This document shows positions 52,359 to 62,612 of a DNA stretch of 64,000 bases, piece after piece; positions within the stretch are counted from its first letter, which is position 1, and each line of letters opens with the position of its first letter. Source of the stretch: Skeletonema tropicum (Eukaryota; Bacillariophyta; Thalassiosirophyceae; Thalassiosirales; Thalassiosiraceae); the NCBI GenBank assembly GCA_037178625.1, contig CM074127.1, forward strand, positions 4,712,001-4,776,000. Reading direction: 5' to 3'. The notes under the pieces are model-generated. The model saw nothing but the letters and a program-made list of their open reading frames with translations, was not told the DNA's origin and did not search any database. The translations under genes were made by a program, and so were the position numbers.

Positions 52359-54008
52359 CTATGCATTGGTCGCGGAAGCATTGATCGACCTTCCACGGCG
52401 CCCCCTCCTCTTCCTCCCTGTCTCAAACAACTCAGCTTTGCCAACAATATCATTTTGCCTCCTTTGCACCTTCACCGATTCATCAGCTGCTGTTGCGTAG
52501 TGAAGGCCAAACGCATTTCCTCCTTCAGGAGAAGCTGCGTATTCGCTCCAACTAGTCGATTTCTCACGACAACGATGGACTCCAAGTGCGAGTGGGAGAA
52601 GAGAAGAATCGTCAAAACCACCGATATTCTTGATTGCTCGATGATTTTGCTCAAACAAGGCATTCTTGATATGTCCATCCATGAGCTTGTTGTCAATTAC
52701 TTCTTTTGACACTTGTAGCTTCCTCATAACGTCCTTTTCGGTTTGAAGCCAAGCATGCATAGCGTGACTAACATCAAACAAGACGCCACAGATCATATCC
52801 AAAAGTCTTTCCCTAGAAGGAGTTTTGGTACTCTTGTAGCCTAAGAATACCCGGAGTGGAACCTCAAAATCATTACCTGGGATTGAATTTATCATTGATG
52901 TTATCATGTCTTGGGCAGACTCCCTGAGGTAACTTTCGTCTGTCACTGAAGCCTCAAGAAGTTGAGGTAGCACCAACAACGACTTGTTTGCATTACCTTG
53001 TTGTCGCTGCCTATGTAGCTGTGGACGATGCAAAAATTCAATGATTGCATCATTTGTTTTCTCAAAGTTTTCTGTGCCTGTAGGAAGTAACTCTGCCATT
53101 GTCACCTGAGAAGATAATGCCGAATGGAAAATGTTCTTCTCCCTTTCGGTTAGCAGAGCTTGTGGTAGACAGTTTTGAAGCTTAGTCAAGCTATTTGGGG
53201 CTCCAGACGCGAAAGACTGGAATAGCATAGCGTTGGACCGAACCAATGATACTACACAAGAAGGAAAGGGACGTGCGTCTTGTGCTTCCAAATCATCAAC
53301 GTCGGAGACCTTGCGCTTGGAAGTCACAGTTTGTTCTTCAGTAGAAGATTGTGTAGGTTCGGTGTGTCTGCCTTTCTTTGATGCCGAGCCAAGAGACACT
53401 GCTACTTGGTCAACAACATATTCAACCAGTTCTTCTGCTGAATCAAATTGAGAGTAATCAAATGCCTGCTTTTCAGCAACCGGAACAACATGGGGCCGAG
53501 TGCTAGCTGAGGGCTTCTCGCAAATTTGTTTCTGCAATTCTACCATCGAATCAACGCTTGAGTTCTGCAAGCGTTGTCTCTTGGATAGAGACGGAGCACT
53601 CACTTCTTTCTCTTCATCGTCGTCATCGCTCAACGTGGGCACTGCGACGCCTGTAGCTTTGTTTGTCTCAGTAGAGGCCGATCTAGCACGCTTCTTGTCG
53701 CTGTTGCTGTCAGTTTTTTGGCTCACATTACATGTCGTCTCTTCCCCTTCTTCGGCCATCTGAGGAATAACAACTTTCATCGTGTGCGGGTCAATTTTAC
53801 CGTCAATAATGAGTAATTCCCTCACAGCAGCCAAGAGTACATCTCTATGCAGGGGAAAGAACGGATCAGCAGCCCTGATCCCACTATTTGTTGGAGAAGA
53901 CCGCCCTTCGCCCTCACACTTACTCGATGCGAAAATCGATGCCGACGGATAGCAAATCGGTGCCCACCTATTGGCGGTAGAGCTATGGCTTTCATTAGAT
54001 GCGTTCAT
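52359..54008 (-). CDS. Unknown 549-aa protein, probably nuclear
   Basis: I do not recognise the family. The frame starts at the ATG at 54008 and needs no intron. Residues ~50-85 contain a compact hydrophobic segment (FFPLHRDVLLAAVRELLIID), then a Ser/Glu/Asp-rich middle with KKRARS and SKRQRLQ basic patches. The second half (~240-490) is helical, with PFPSCVVSLVRSNAMLFQSF, LLVLPQLLEASVTDESYLRE and LLDMICGVLFDVSHAMHAWL. The C-terminus GRKRRGRRGRS is a likely nuclear signal. It converges on the DHH gene with 111 bp between stops. Confidence 0.7.
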   Translation of the reverse strand: MNASNESHSSTANRWAPICYPSASIFASSKCEGEGRSSPTNSGIRAADPFFPLHRDVLLAAVRELLIIDGKIDPHTMKVVIPQMAEEGEETTCNVSQKTDSNSDKKRARSASTETNKATGVAVPTLSDDDDEEKEVSAPSLSKRQRLQNSSVDSMVELQKQICEKPSASTRPHVVPVAEKQAFDYSQFDSAEELVEYVVDQVAVSLGSASKKGRHTEPTQSSTEEQTVTSKRKVSDVDDLEAQDARPFPSCVVSLVRSNAMLFQSFASGAPNSLTKLQNCLPQALLTEREKNIFHSALSSQVTMAELLPTGTENFEKTNDAIIEFLHRPQLHRQRQQGNANKSLLVLPQLLEASVTDESYLRESAQDMITSMINSIPGNDFEVPLRVFLGYKSTKTPSRERLLDMICGVLFDVSHAMHAWLQTEKDVMRKLQVSKEVIDNKLMDGHIKNALFEQNHRAIKNIGGFDDSSLLPLALGVHRCREKSTSWSEYAASPEGGNAFGLHYATAADESVKVQRRQNDIVGKAELFETGRKRRGRRGRSINASATNA

Positions 54009-54370
54009 GGTGAAGGAAACGAGGTGTTAGTTCTTTACTTAGAAGCGTTTGATAGGATGGGGCTGTATGGCATGGCATGTATGTATTTGCGAACAATGCC
54101 ATGTCGTGGCCCGTGGCCGTAGGTTTCAAAGATTCTTTTTGTTTCAGAGAACATCTGCCATTAGTACTCGGTAAATACTCAATAAAGCATTGTAAATTTT
54201 AATAGCAGTGATTAAAGTTGATATCAGGTGTCCTAACTCGTAATCATAGCTTCCAATAACTTATTTGCTTAGTTCTAACAAAATGAGACAGAAGGCCGAA
54301 AATGCCAGCTGAGAATAGGCGCGAGCCCAACTAGTGTGACCTTGACCAGAGATAAGTATATTCTTCGCTT
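54009..54370. other. Intergenic, no gene seen
   Basis: This 362-bp stretch carries the promoter side of the 549-aa gene and the 3' flank of the SET gene. Confidence 0.5.
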
Positions 54371-56056
54371 TCATTGATCTATCCATTGCACAGGAAATGC
54401 ATCTCCAAGACCAATTTCCTTGCGAAATGCATTCCTTAAATGCTGATCCGAAGTGTATGTCTTCTCAGAGAAAAGAATTGCATTGCGTGGGACATTCACA
54501 AAATGTCGGTGCCCCCTCGGAATGCGTTGGGCTGCATCGAGCGTAGGCCGATTCATAATATGAACCGTATAGATCATGTCATTGTGAGCTTCCGATCTGG
54601 AAGGTATGCCATGACGTTGAATTACAATGCATGGGCGGATGTTCTTGGGAGCAATCATGCCAGAATCAAATGTCCCAACAGATTGTTTCGACATTTCCAG
54701 CTTGTCGATTGCGATGGGACTTAGCTTGTAGTAGCACGATGTAAAAATTGATTCAGGGTAGGGATCGGTCTTTTGTTCCTCGAGAGTTCGAATTATGGCA
54801 AATCTTGCATCTGCGTTCATTTTATGAGCATAATGCTTAACATCAGATGGGTTAGGTCGCCAATTATCAACGTGCGTCTTCCAAGCTTCTTCCCATTCGT
54901 TTCCGTAGTCAAGGTAAATCTCTTCTCCTTTTGAAATGTCACGCAAAGCTACCATTTCTAACATGAACTTTGCATTCAGAGCATGCGCGTTGAGTTCCGA
55001 ACCTTCTCGCCAACGTAGTTTGACATTGACCTTCTTTGAGTGGTGATTCACAATGTTGACTCCGTTGCTGTAGGGGTACAAAAGTGTGGACGAATTCGCA
55101 TGACCATAGCAATAATTTAGCAGGAGTTGTGTGGCCTTCTCCACAGTGCCATCTTGTCGCTGCTTCAATATCTCTAGGCTCGATTTTGATAACGAAAGGA
55201 CAGGAACCGGCGCAATGATAGAGTGTTGTTCCAAATCTCGAGTAGCAAATGCACCTCGTCCTGCATGTTCAATCAATGATGTACCAGGGATTATATTGTC
55301 AAGGCAATATCCAAATTGACGCAAGTCAGACACAGTCCTCTTCCAAACATTGCCGTCATTCAGCGACCGTTCCCCCATCCAGTTCTCACCATACGAAACG
55401 AATATCTCATCACCTGCATCCAAATCCTTTCTCGCTCTCCACGTATAGTTGCCATAATGAGTAAATGCCCCAGCACCAGGAGATGAACCACGGTCCAATC
55501 CAAGATTCCCTTCGGATGGGTAATTTCCAACTGCATTGTAACCTTTTGTAAGGCCATTAGCAAGACTACCAATACCAGGTACAGACGAATAGACTCGCTG
55601 AAAACCCTCATAATGTCCAGACATGAGTTGGCCATCCCAAATATAATCCCAAATTAAGCGTTTCATACCAGCAGCCGTATGTGGATTCGGATCTGTGACT
55701 TGGATAACGACATCTCCGGGGGCGTTAAGCACTTCATCTTTGGTACGTGGAGTTAACGTGAAGACCCCCCATCCACCATTTTCTAATCCGCTTGGTGCCA
55801 TAACCAATGTGCATTCGTCTGATGCTCGATTGTGTCGCATAGGGGCGACATATTGATCACTACTGCTGATGCAAACTCCGTCACCGCATTCATGGGCTCT
55901 ATCGGTGTTGTTTTCATTTACAGATGATCCATCTACAAAATGGTTTGATGTCAACAGGATAGCATATAATGCCAGCACGACAAGTTTAGTGATAGATGAA
56001 GTTGCACCACAGCCATCATTTAAATTGTTTTTTAACAACAGTGTTGCGAAGATCAT
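54371..56056 (-). CDS. SET-domain protein with two SET-like halves and an N-terminal hydrophobic segment
   Basis: The first ATG in frame is at 56056 (561 aa). A hydrophobic stretch near residues 24-38 (LVVLALYAILLTSN) acts as signal or anchor, which is unusual for a histone methyltransferase. Residues ~90-230 form a partial SET-like unit (GWGVFTLTPRT ... YTWRARKDLDAGDEIFVSYG). Residues ~255-395 form a fuller one: EHAGRGAFATRDLEQHSIIA, LLLNYCYGHANSSTLLYPYS, NGVNIVNHHSKKVNVKLRW (the NH motif) and VALRDISKGEEIYLDYGNEW. The last 150 residues are not recognised. Diatoms have families of such SET proteins whose substrates are unknown; the signal-like start suggests a target inside the secretory system or plastid. 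Confidence 0.78.
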   Translation of the reverse strand: MIFATLLLKNNLNDGCGATSSITKLVVLALYAILLTSNHFVDGSSVNENNTDRAHECGDGVCISSSDQYVAPMRHNRASDECTLVMAPSGLENGGWGVFTLTPRTKDEVLNAPGDVVIQVTDPNPHTAAGMKRLIWDYIWDGQLMSGHYEGFQRVYSSVPGIGSLANGLTKGYNAVGNYPSEGNLGLDRGSSPGAGAFTHYGNYTWRARKDLDAGDEIFVSYGENWMGERSLNDGNVWKRTVSDLRQFGYCLDNIIPGTSLIEHAGRGAFATRDLEQHSIIAPVPVLSLSKSSLEILKQRQDGTVEKATQLLLNYCYGHANSSTLLYPYSNGVNIVNHHSKKVNVKLRWREGSELNAHALNAKFMLEMVALRDISKGEEIYLDYGNEWEEAWKTHVDNWRPNPSDVKHYAHKMNADARFAIIRTLEEQKTDPYPESIFTSCYYKLSPIAIDKLEMSKQSVGTFDSGMIAPKNIRPCIVIQRHGIPSRSEAHNDMIYTVHIMNRPTLDAAQRIPRGHRHFVNVPRNAILFSEKTYTSDQHLRNAFRKEIGLGDAFPVQWIDQ

Positions 56057-56357
56057 TATTTGCCTTGTGTCCAAAGATTGTTCGTTAATGTACCGAGAAA
56101 GCTGAAATCAATGATAGGGTAATATAATTTATGATTCATTCGAGGCGCCACCCCCATGGTCCATGGCCGTTAGAGCCACCAAAACAGTAATTACACACTT
56201 CTGCAGCACAACAACGACTGGATGGCGAGTATCCAGACTGTGTCGTCGTTACTTCTACCATCCATCGTGCATTTTATGCGTGCGCTTTTCTCAATCATTG
56301 TACTTGGACACAGGTCCTGATGAAATTAGCCAGGGTTTTGCAGAATTTGCCGCCAGT

Positions 56358-56467
56358 GTTGAGGTTGTCTAACTTTACATACCTCTTTGTGACTGCTCAC
56401 CACAAGTCCAGTTTAAGTCGTCTGGACGTGTGGTTACGCACCCCCCTTTTACTGACGCCATTTACAG
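56358..56467 (+). repeat. 110-bp direct repeat, copy 1
   Basis: From GTTGAGGTTGTCTAAC to GACGCCATTTACAG. It repeats at 56655-56769 with small insertions (TTTTACATACATACC against TTTACATACC). Confidence 0.88.
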
Positions 56468-56654
56468 GTTATGAGCCCAAGTACGCTTCGCTCTGGTCCC
56501 CAGTTCGAGCCTCGCCAGAAGCATTGATGTTGTGAGGTAGGCATGTTATCTCGACGAAGTAAAATTCAGGGTCCGTAATACGGAGCAAGTGATATGGCAG
56601 TTAGAAGGAGCGAAGTACGACAGCTTGACGGCGGTTCATACTTCGAGAAGGAGC

Positions 56655-56769
56655 GTTGAGGTTGTCTAACTTTTACATACATACCTCTTTGTGACTGCTC
56701 ACCACAAGTCCAGTTTAAGTCGTCTGGACGTGTGGTTACGCACCCCCCTTTTACTGACGCCATTTACAG
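56655..56769 (+). repeat. 115-bp direct repeat, copy 2
   Basis: Partner of 56358-56467. The sequence between the copies (about 190 bp) is unique. Confidence 0.88.
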
Positions 56770-58427
56770 CCAGCCGTCTCATAACTATAGCTGTCTCATC
56801 TCCTTGACTCCATGACGTGGATTTTTTTGTCTACGTAGGAATCGTCCAAGAAGCGGTACCAAAGTGGCGCCAACGATCATCGAGCCCATCACCACCATGG
56901 GATTTCCGCCCGAGTAGCGTACTGTACTGAGCGTGGTGCCGTTTTATAAAAGATACAATGCTCTAGACGTTTATATAGACACATATGATTGCATGTAGCA
57001 ACTTTATATGTACTAATTTTTACAAATGATGTAAAATAAAAGCCAATTTGTGCACATGAATGTGTATCCTCAACTCTCATGAGCAATGAACGATGGTGTT
57101 ATAACAAATATTTCGGCACTAACGACACCAAACACTGCTAAAATAACGCTTGTAGAGTTATGAAAAGAATGTTTGCATCTTTTTAATGCGGTAATAATAA
57201 TTTATGAGGCCCACAGATCCTTGTCATTCAACACAAACACTTCTGTATGCACATCCATCTACTACAAGAGAATCACTTTGTGCATTCCAATGATGTCAGT
57301 AGTGATCATATGCAGCTCTATCCGTCGAACATTACTTCATTGAAACCAAAGGGCCTTAACAAGTCGTTGAAGATTCCACTCCGATCAATTCAGAGCAATG
57401 TAGCGCCGTAACAATAGCCTTCTTCGGAGACAAAATGTGCACCTATTCCACCCTAATCGAGCTTTAAGTCACCCAACTACGACCTTATCTCTTCAATCAA
57501 ATACAATAGTTGTTGTGTCATTGTTGTCAGATGGTAATGTTGATTTGAATAACGAATCCATTGGAATTTGTTCGAGGAATGGCCATGTGTTGGGCGATGG
57601 TGATACCAAGGCTGAGTTTGCCGATGGTGGTGTAGGCAGTGAAATCGATCTCAATTGTCAACTTCACGGTACAAAGCGATCCTTACATATTATTGAGAGC
57701 TCATTTGTCGTGTTTAGTTGTCTCGTCATGATTAGAGGTCGGAATAGAACAACGAAATGGGTGACATTTGTTTGTAATTGATGATGTGATGTGTAGCAGC
57801 AATGTTGGTGCCCGACGGAGTGCTATGGCCATATGAAGTCACTAACAATGAACCACACCGACACTAGATGTCTATATGTAGAAGTAGCGGTGATAATTGG
57901 CGGAGAGAGGACGATCTCCGAGGTGTTACAGGCGTAGTATCGGACGACACATCGGGAGATTCGGCTTCTTCTGGTTGACTTTTTCTCATGTGACGCTTAG
58001 ATGGGGTACCAAAAAGTGCATTACGTGGCCTAGCCAGTAAGTTTCCTCATAGTTTCAGCTGCATACAGTTATATAGCACGAAATGCAAATCTGTGTACTT
58101 CAGGAGATACGATTTTTACCGCTATGCCATCAACATGGTGTTTTGGTTCACTTCCTCATGATGTGTGATGATGTTTTTGCTGCGAAATCGTGCATGGAGC
58201 AAAAGAGGCGGGATTTTTTGTGAAATATTTTATTTTTCTAATTTCGGCGGAAAGGGAGTGCCGTTATCTATCTTGTATGACATATACGTAGGAATCAATT
58301 TGACGGAGTCGAGGAGATGAGACAGCTATATCCCTAAACCTCGCTCTAACGTTTCATTAGAAAGATAACATCTCTATCAGAGGAGTGTATTAGTGGTGTT
58401 GCCGCTGCTATTATCGGTGCTTTCGCC

Positions 58428-59510
58428 ATGTCGTCATTGCTAATATCGATCACTGTGCTCCTCCTACTTGGAACGTTATCGCCTCTGGCTTTATCTTTTC
58501 AGCCTACCACATCATTTTCATGTGCTCAGAGCATTCTTTTGCAACAAAGTTGTCGGCTCGTCACACAACCAAAGTACAAATCAAATTTAATCATGGGAGC
58601 AGTCAGCAGCAGCAGCAGCAGCGGTATACCAGAAGACACCAGACTTCAATTCCAGGACAAATCCATCTTGTTAACAGGAGCCTCGCGTGGTCTTGGACGA
58701 TCGTTGGCACATAAGTTGGCGGAGTGCAATGCATCACTTCTCATCCTCAGCGGGAGGGATGAAGTTGCGTTACAAGAAGTCAAAAAGGAATGCGCTGAAA
58801 TTGCATCATCTTCATCATCACTAAAGATTGAAATTGTTCCATGCGATCTATCCGACAAAGCATCAGTTGACAACCTATCCACAAAATCGCTCTCAATTGC
58901 AAAACAATTACACGCTACGAAGGCAATTGATATACTCATCAACAATGGTGGGATTTCGTCAAGGTCTTCATTCTTAGATACAGATATTTCCATTGATGAA
59001 AAAGTGATGCAAGTAAATTTCTTTTCGGGAGCGCAGTTAGCAAAGGCGATAGTCCCAAGTATGGTGGATCAGTCGGCGGGGAGGGTTATTTGGATTAGCT
59101 CCATCCAAGGGAAATTGGGTACACCATATCGAACCAGCTATGCGGCATCAAAATTTGCAGTGCAGGGTTATTGCGAAGCCTTGCGATCGGAGCTAACCAG
59201 CAGTAATGTTCATGTACATATCGTCAGCCCGGGATATATCCGCACCAATCTTAGTCAAAGTGCTATCATGGGAGATGGTAAGAACTACGGCCAAACAGAT
59301 GTGACAACTGCCAATGGAAAAGATCCAGCAGAAGTGGCAGCAACAATATTGAACTCGGTAGCAAATGAACAAATGGATTTCATTGTTGCAGCAACGTTTT
59401 CGGCACAGGTGGCATTATGGTTGAAGGTACTGGTGCCTTCATTTTTGGAGAAGATGTTGGTGAAACGATTTGAGAAGCAAAAGAATGAGCTAAAGGAAAA
59501 GACAAGTTAA
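58428..59510 (+). CDS. Short-chain dehydrogenase/reductase, DHRS7/DHRS7B group
   Basis: The 360-aa frame has an N-terminal hydrophobic segment (ISITVLLLLGTLSPLALS) followed by FQPTTSF, so it enters the secretory route and perhaps the plastid. The Rossmann part starts near residue 77: KSILLTGASRGLGRSLAHKL (cofactor loop TGxxxGxG), DILINNGGISSRSSF (NNGG in place of the usual NNAG, common in the DHRS7 group), VIWISSIQGKLG (catalytic Ser), SYAASKFAVQGYCEALRSEL (Tyr-x-x-x-Lys) and SPGYIRTNLS. The C-terminus has a hydrophobic stretch (VALWLKVLVPSFLEKML) that may bind membrane. A CAG microsatellite encodes a Ser run near 58604-58624. The substrate is unknown; lipids or steroids are typical for the group. 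Confidence 0.88.
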   Translation: MSSLLISITVLLLLGTLSPLALSFQPTTSFSCAQSILLQQSCRLVTQPKYKSNLIMGAVSSSSSSGIPEDTRLQFQDKSILLTGASRGLGRSLAHKLAECNASLLILSGRDEVALQEVKKECAEIASSSSSLKIEIVPCDLSDKASVDNLSTKSLSIAKQLHATKAIDILINNGGISSRSSFLDTDISIDEKVMQVNFFSGAQLAKAIVPSMVDQSAGRVIWISSIQGKLGTPYRTSYAASKFAVQGYCEALRSELTSSNVHVHIVSPGYIRTNLSQSAIMGDGKNYGQTDVTTANGKDPAEVAATILNSVANEQMDFIVAATFSAQVALWLKVLVPSFLEKMLVKRFEKQKNELKEKTS

Positions 59511-60894
59511 AGAAGACTAACTTTTCTATCGCATTGTTTTCAATACCTATTTGTTGGCGTACAGAAACAAGATGTCAAACTTTGTTTGCACACAGTTTCG
59601 CCATAACCTCAATCAAGAAATCAGCACTTCGTTTCTTGACAACAACCCTTTTCAAGCGACGATAGGAAAGAAGTACAGTAGCACTGCTCAAGGAATTTGC
59701 ACATGTATCAACTGCGCTACAACCTAAGAAACTTATACAAATATTCTTTTCTTGTATCTTCTCTTGTCGACGTATGCTTCATAAAGGCTGCGTATTCTTG
59801 TTCTGTTGGTGAGTGATTGAATTTAATAGAATATTGACTTTCAGTTTTTCACAGTTCCTCATTAGGTACTTATTTTCTGTAGTATCCGTTACTTTCTGTA
59901 TCGGCTCTAAGCTCTAAATGAAGTTCTAGTCTTGTCTCCATAATCTAGCCATTCACTTCGCAAGGGTTGCCACGATCAGTTTTCCATTGGTACTGTAACT
60001 AATGATATTAGAATGGGCGTGTATCAACTTTATCCGAAGTCCCAGGAGAAAATCCGATTAGTCTCCCATACCCATACCCATACAAAAAAGTTGGTTACTT
60101 GCGCTTGCGCCAACGATGAACAAATGAATACAAAGTTAATCAGATTAGATATCTACACGAGTATAATCTGCAATTTGCTCGATCGATAAAGTCGGTCGTT
60201 GCGAAATGTTTTCTGACGAGAGCAGGTCCTCGGAAATGCCCATGAAACTGAAACGCGCAGCCGTAGCCCTTACCACAATACCAATACCCTTGTGAAGAAA
60301 AGTTGTTCCAACATAGAATAGAGAAATGATTTCCACAACTTCCCCCGCATATCTGCTGCCACGGCATAATTCCTCTGACGGCTTTCTGGAGTCTATGACA
60401 GCCGTTGCTCCTTCGTTGGAAGAAGGAAAGCAGAAGCAACACCAAACAGAAACCAGAAATTCAATTCAGCAGCAATGCGTGTGAGAAATAAGTATAGGTG
60501 TGAGTGATGAGGAATGAGAAGGGAGTGAGTCGAGTTAAGAATTAGATTCTCGAGAAGCTGCATATTGTACAACATAGCAATCAAAAACTCCCTTTGCACA
60601 GGTGACAAGAGGAGTGCGGACTTGCCACTGAACTAGAGATACCTAGACTGCACTCCTCTTATTACCTAAAATGGGCAAGTTCAGATCCAGCTTGCCCAGT
60701 AACAGCTCCTGAATACCATCCTAAACTAATCACTTATTTACAAGAGAATCAAAAACTCCCTTCTCACTTATCCCGGTTCCCGGAGGCCTAACTTCTCAAA
60801 AGTTGCCATCAAGCTGATTCCAGCCAAACCACTCACACCACTGCCTTCATTTGGATTCAAAAGTACTGTTTAATATCTTGTTTAGATTTTAGGC
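59511..60894. other. Intergenic with a short inserted element
   Basis: No credible gene. It contains CCCATA repeats near 60065-60085 and the element 60579-60762. Short minus-strand frames at 60140-60608 change register repeatedly and match nothing I know. Confidence 0.55.
60579..60762. mobile_element. Short (~152-bp) element flanked by 16-bp direct repeats
   Basis: AATCAAAAACTCCCTT occurs at 60579-60594 and 60747-60762, like a target-site duplication. The insert 60595-60746 has a hairpin (AAGAGGAGTGC ... GCACTCCTCTT, about 60608-60661) and ends with the dispersed 28-bp motif (60713-60740) followed by CAAGAG. Confidence 0.7.
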
Positions 60895-61548
60895 ATGACC
60901 ATGACGAAAACAACTCGAACCCCCGCTGATTATTACTACAGCGACTACTGGGGCATGACTGAATCCCCATCGACATCTCCTCACAGTGCCGGCCGGGTTG
61001 AACAGGAGACTGGCTTCCTCACCGCCCTTTGCAACGCCGCTGGCGGAGATGGTATTGCATCCAAGGTTGAACGCGACCACATATTTGCTATGGCATCACT
61101 GAAGGGTTATACTGCTGAGGCTGTCGCCAAGATTGATGGCTTGGCTGATGCTGCCGAGAGGAAGACGATTGAGGAGATGGCAGCCGACGCCAAGAAGGCA
61201 ATGTCAATCGGCACTCTTCGTTTTGCTTCTGGATCCATTCTATTCGAATCTATCAAAGCAGCTTCAAAGGTAAGGAAATTCCTCATAATCATTTCTGGTA
61301 TTGTGAAGCCATTGTATCATCATCTCCTCATCCCATTGCGCTTGTGCACTGTTTTGCGAACCACTCAGGACGGTCTTGATGAGAAAGAAACGGAGACGAT
61401 CTTTTGCATTGCCGAGATTATGGGAGTACCCAAGGAGAGGGTTCAGGCGATGATGGAAATAGTCGCCGAAGAAGAGGCCCTCAAGAAGAAACGCATCGCT
61501 GCTTGTATCCCTAACCATCCTTGTCTTGCTCCCGAGTACAAGAAGTAG
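60895..61548 (+). CDS. TerB-like helical protein, two exons
   Basis: Exons 60895-61269 and 61369-61548 give 184 aa. The 99-nt intron (GTAAGG...CCACTCAG) has no stop in frame and could be read through by naive gene calling. The two exon ends join as SIKAASK-DGLDEKETETIF. Residues ~38-75 (TGFLTALCNAAGGDGIASKV then ERDHIFAMASLKG) and ~120-165 (DGLDEKETETIFCIAEIMGV then PKERVQAMM) form two copies of a helix-loop-helix with the acidic DG...E pattern seen in TerB/tellurite-resistance folds, thought to bind metal. There is no targeting signal. The role is unknown. Confidence 0.7.
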   Translation: MTMTKTTRTPADYYYSDYWGMTESPSTSPHSAGRVEQETGFLTALCNAAGGDGIASKVERDHIFAMASLKGYTAEAVAKIDGLADAAERKTIEEMAADAKKAMSIGTLRFASGSILFESIKAASKVRKFLIIISGIVKPLYHHLLIPLRLCTVLRTTQDGLDEKETETIFCIAEIMGVPKERVQAMMEIVAEEEALKKKRIAACIPNHPCLAPEYKK

Positions 61549-61958
61549 AAATCTTGCTGAATTGTTTTGCATGTTGTTGTATCGTACTTAAGCTGGTTGA
61601 TAATTATCAGTGCTGTGATAGTTAAATCATGATTAAATTAAACATATAGAATTTGTAAATATAAGGTACCATTCTTAATCTTCCAACCAGATTACAATAG
61701 CAGTATGTGAATTATTCTGTTATGCTATTCGACCGGACATACTAAGGGAGAGCTAAAAAGTAAAGACTAACTCTACTAACCATGTAAAGCGTTAGCGTAC
61801 ATGTAGGTAAGTTATACTTACTTAGTATGGCTAGAGCTACTCGGAAAAACAGAATCTGTCCGTGGGCGGAAGAGTTGCGCTTTTTTAAAATCGACTACTA
61901 ATTCCTACGTCCATGAATTAGAAATAAGCAGCTTAAAAAATAGAGTACAAACAAGCAA
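61549..61958. other. Intergenic, no gene seen
   Basis: AT-rich sequence after the TerB-like gene, leading into the tandem repeat. Confidence 0.5.
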
Positions 61959-62294
61959 CTTAAAAAAATATGCGTACAAACCAGGCTCGAGTTACGAGTT
62001 AGCTACATACGTTATGTAGGAAGAAGGAGGAAAGGGCACAGGAAGGGGGGGTTCCACCCCCCCTTTACCCCCCCCCAATTCAGCTTATCTCGGACAAAAT
62101 GTGAGAACCCTACCTCGCTTAAAAAATATGCGTACAAACCAGGCTCGAGTTACGAGTTAGCTACATAAGTACGTTAGGAAGAAGGAGGAAAGGGCACCGG
62201 AAGGGGGGGGTTCCACCCCCCCCTTTACCCCCCCCAATTCAGCTTATCTCGGACGAAATGAGAAGCCTACTTAAGTACGAGGTAGGGTTCTCAC
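61959..62294. repeat. Tandem pair of ~150-bp units with G-run/C-run hairpins
   Basis: Unit 1 (61959-62117) and unit 2 (62118 to ~62262) share CGTACAAACCAGGCTCGAGT through CAGCTTATCTCGGAC. Each contains GGGGGGG-TTCCA-CCCCCCC followed by TTTA and a further run of 8-9 C. The 17-bp GTGAGAACCCTACCTCG (62101-62117) reappears inverted at 62278-62294. Confidence 0.88.
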
Positions 62295-62612
62295 CCTTTG
62301 TTTTTGTTTTGATTCTGGGTTCTGCTACCTTTTTACAAGTGGTACATCAACTTTTTTCAAATTGAGTTTTTAGGACTTTAAGTCAAACCTAAGTCCACAA
62401 TAACTTCAATTCCAAATCGTGCAACCCCAGCCCAAGTGTCAATATCTCAGAGGCCCCCCAATTCAACTTTAGCTGATACGTGGTGACCACACGAATCTAA
62501 GTGATATTAGGCTCATCCTCTCAAATCTGGATGCAAGTGTGTCCATAAAATCATTTGAAACATTCTCTCCTCGTGATTGCTATTTCAGGTTCAGCATAGT
62601 ACTATTACTATT
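62295..62612. other. Intergenic, no gene seen
   Basis: About 320 bp before the last gene; it presumably holds that gene's promoter. No motif recognised. Confidence 0.5.

Larger units (their letters stand above)
56057..58427. other. Long intergenic stretch
   Basis: About 2.4 kb without a gene I would defend. Two copies of a ~110-bp direct repeat lie at 56358-56467 and 56655-56769. A 114-codon frame at 57437-57781 starts with GTG and has no family resemblance. Confidence 0.55.

Noticed and set aside
57437..57781. 114-codon frame in the long intergenic stretch
   Set aside because: GTG start, no signal, no family resemblance, no supporting structure.
60140..60608. Possible minus-strand gene in several registers
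   Set aside because: Hydrophobic pieces occur in three registers, but no recognisable motif connects them; could be a relic but cannot be supported.
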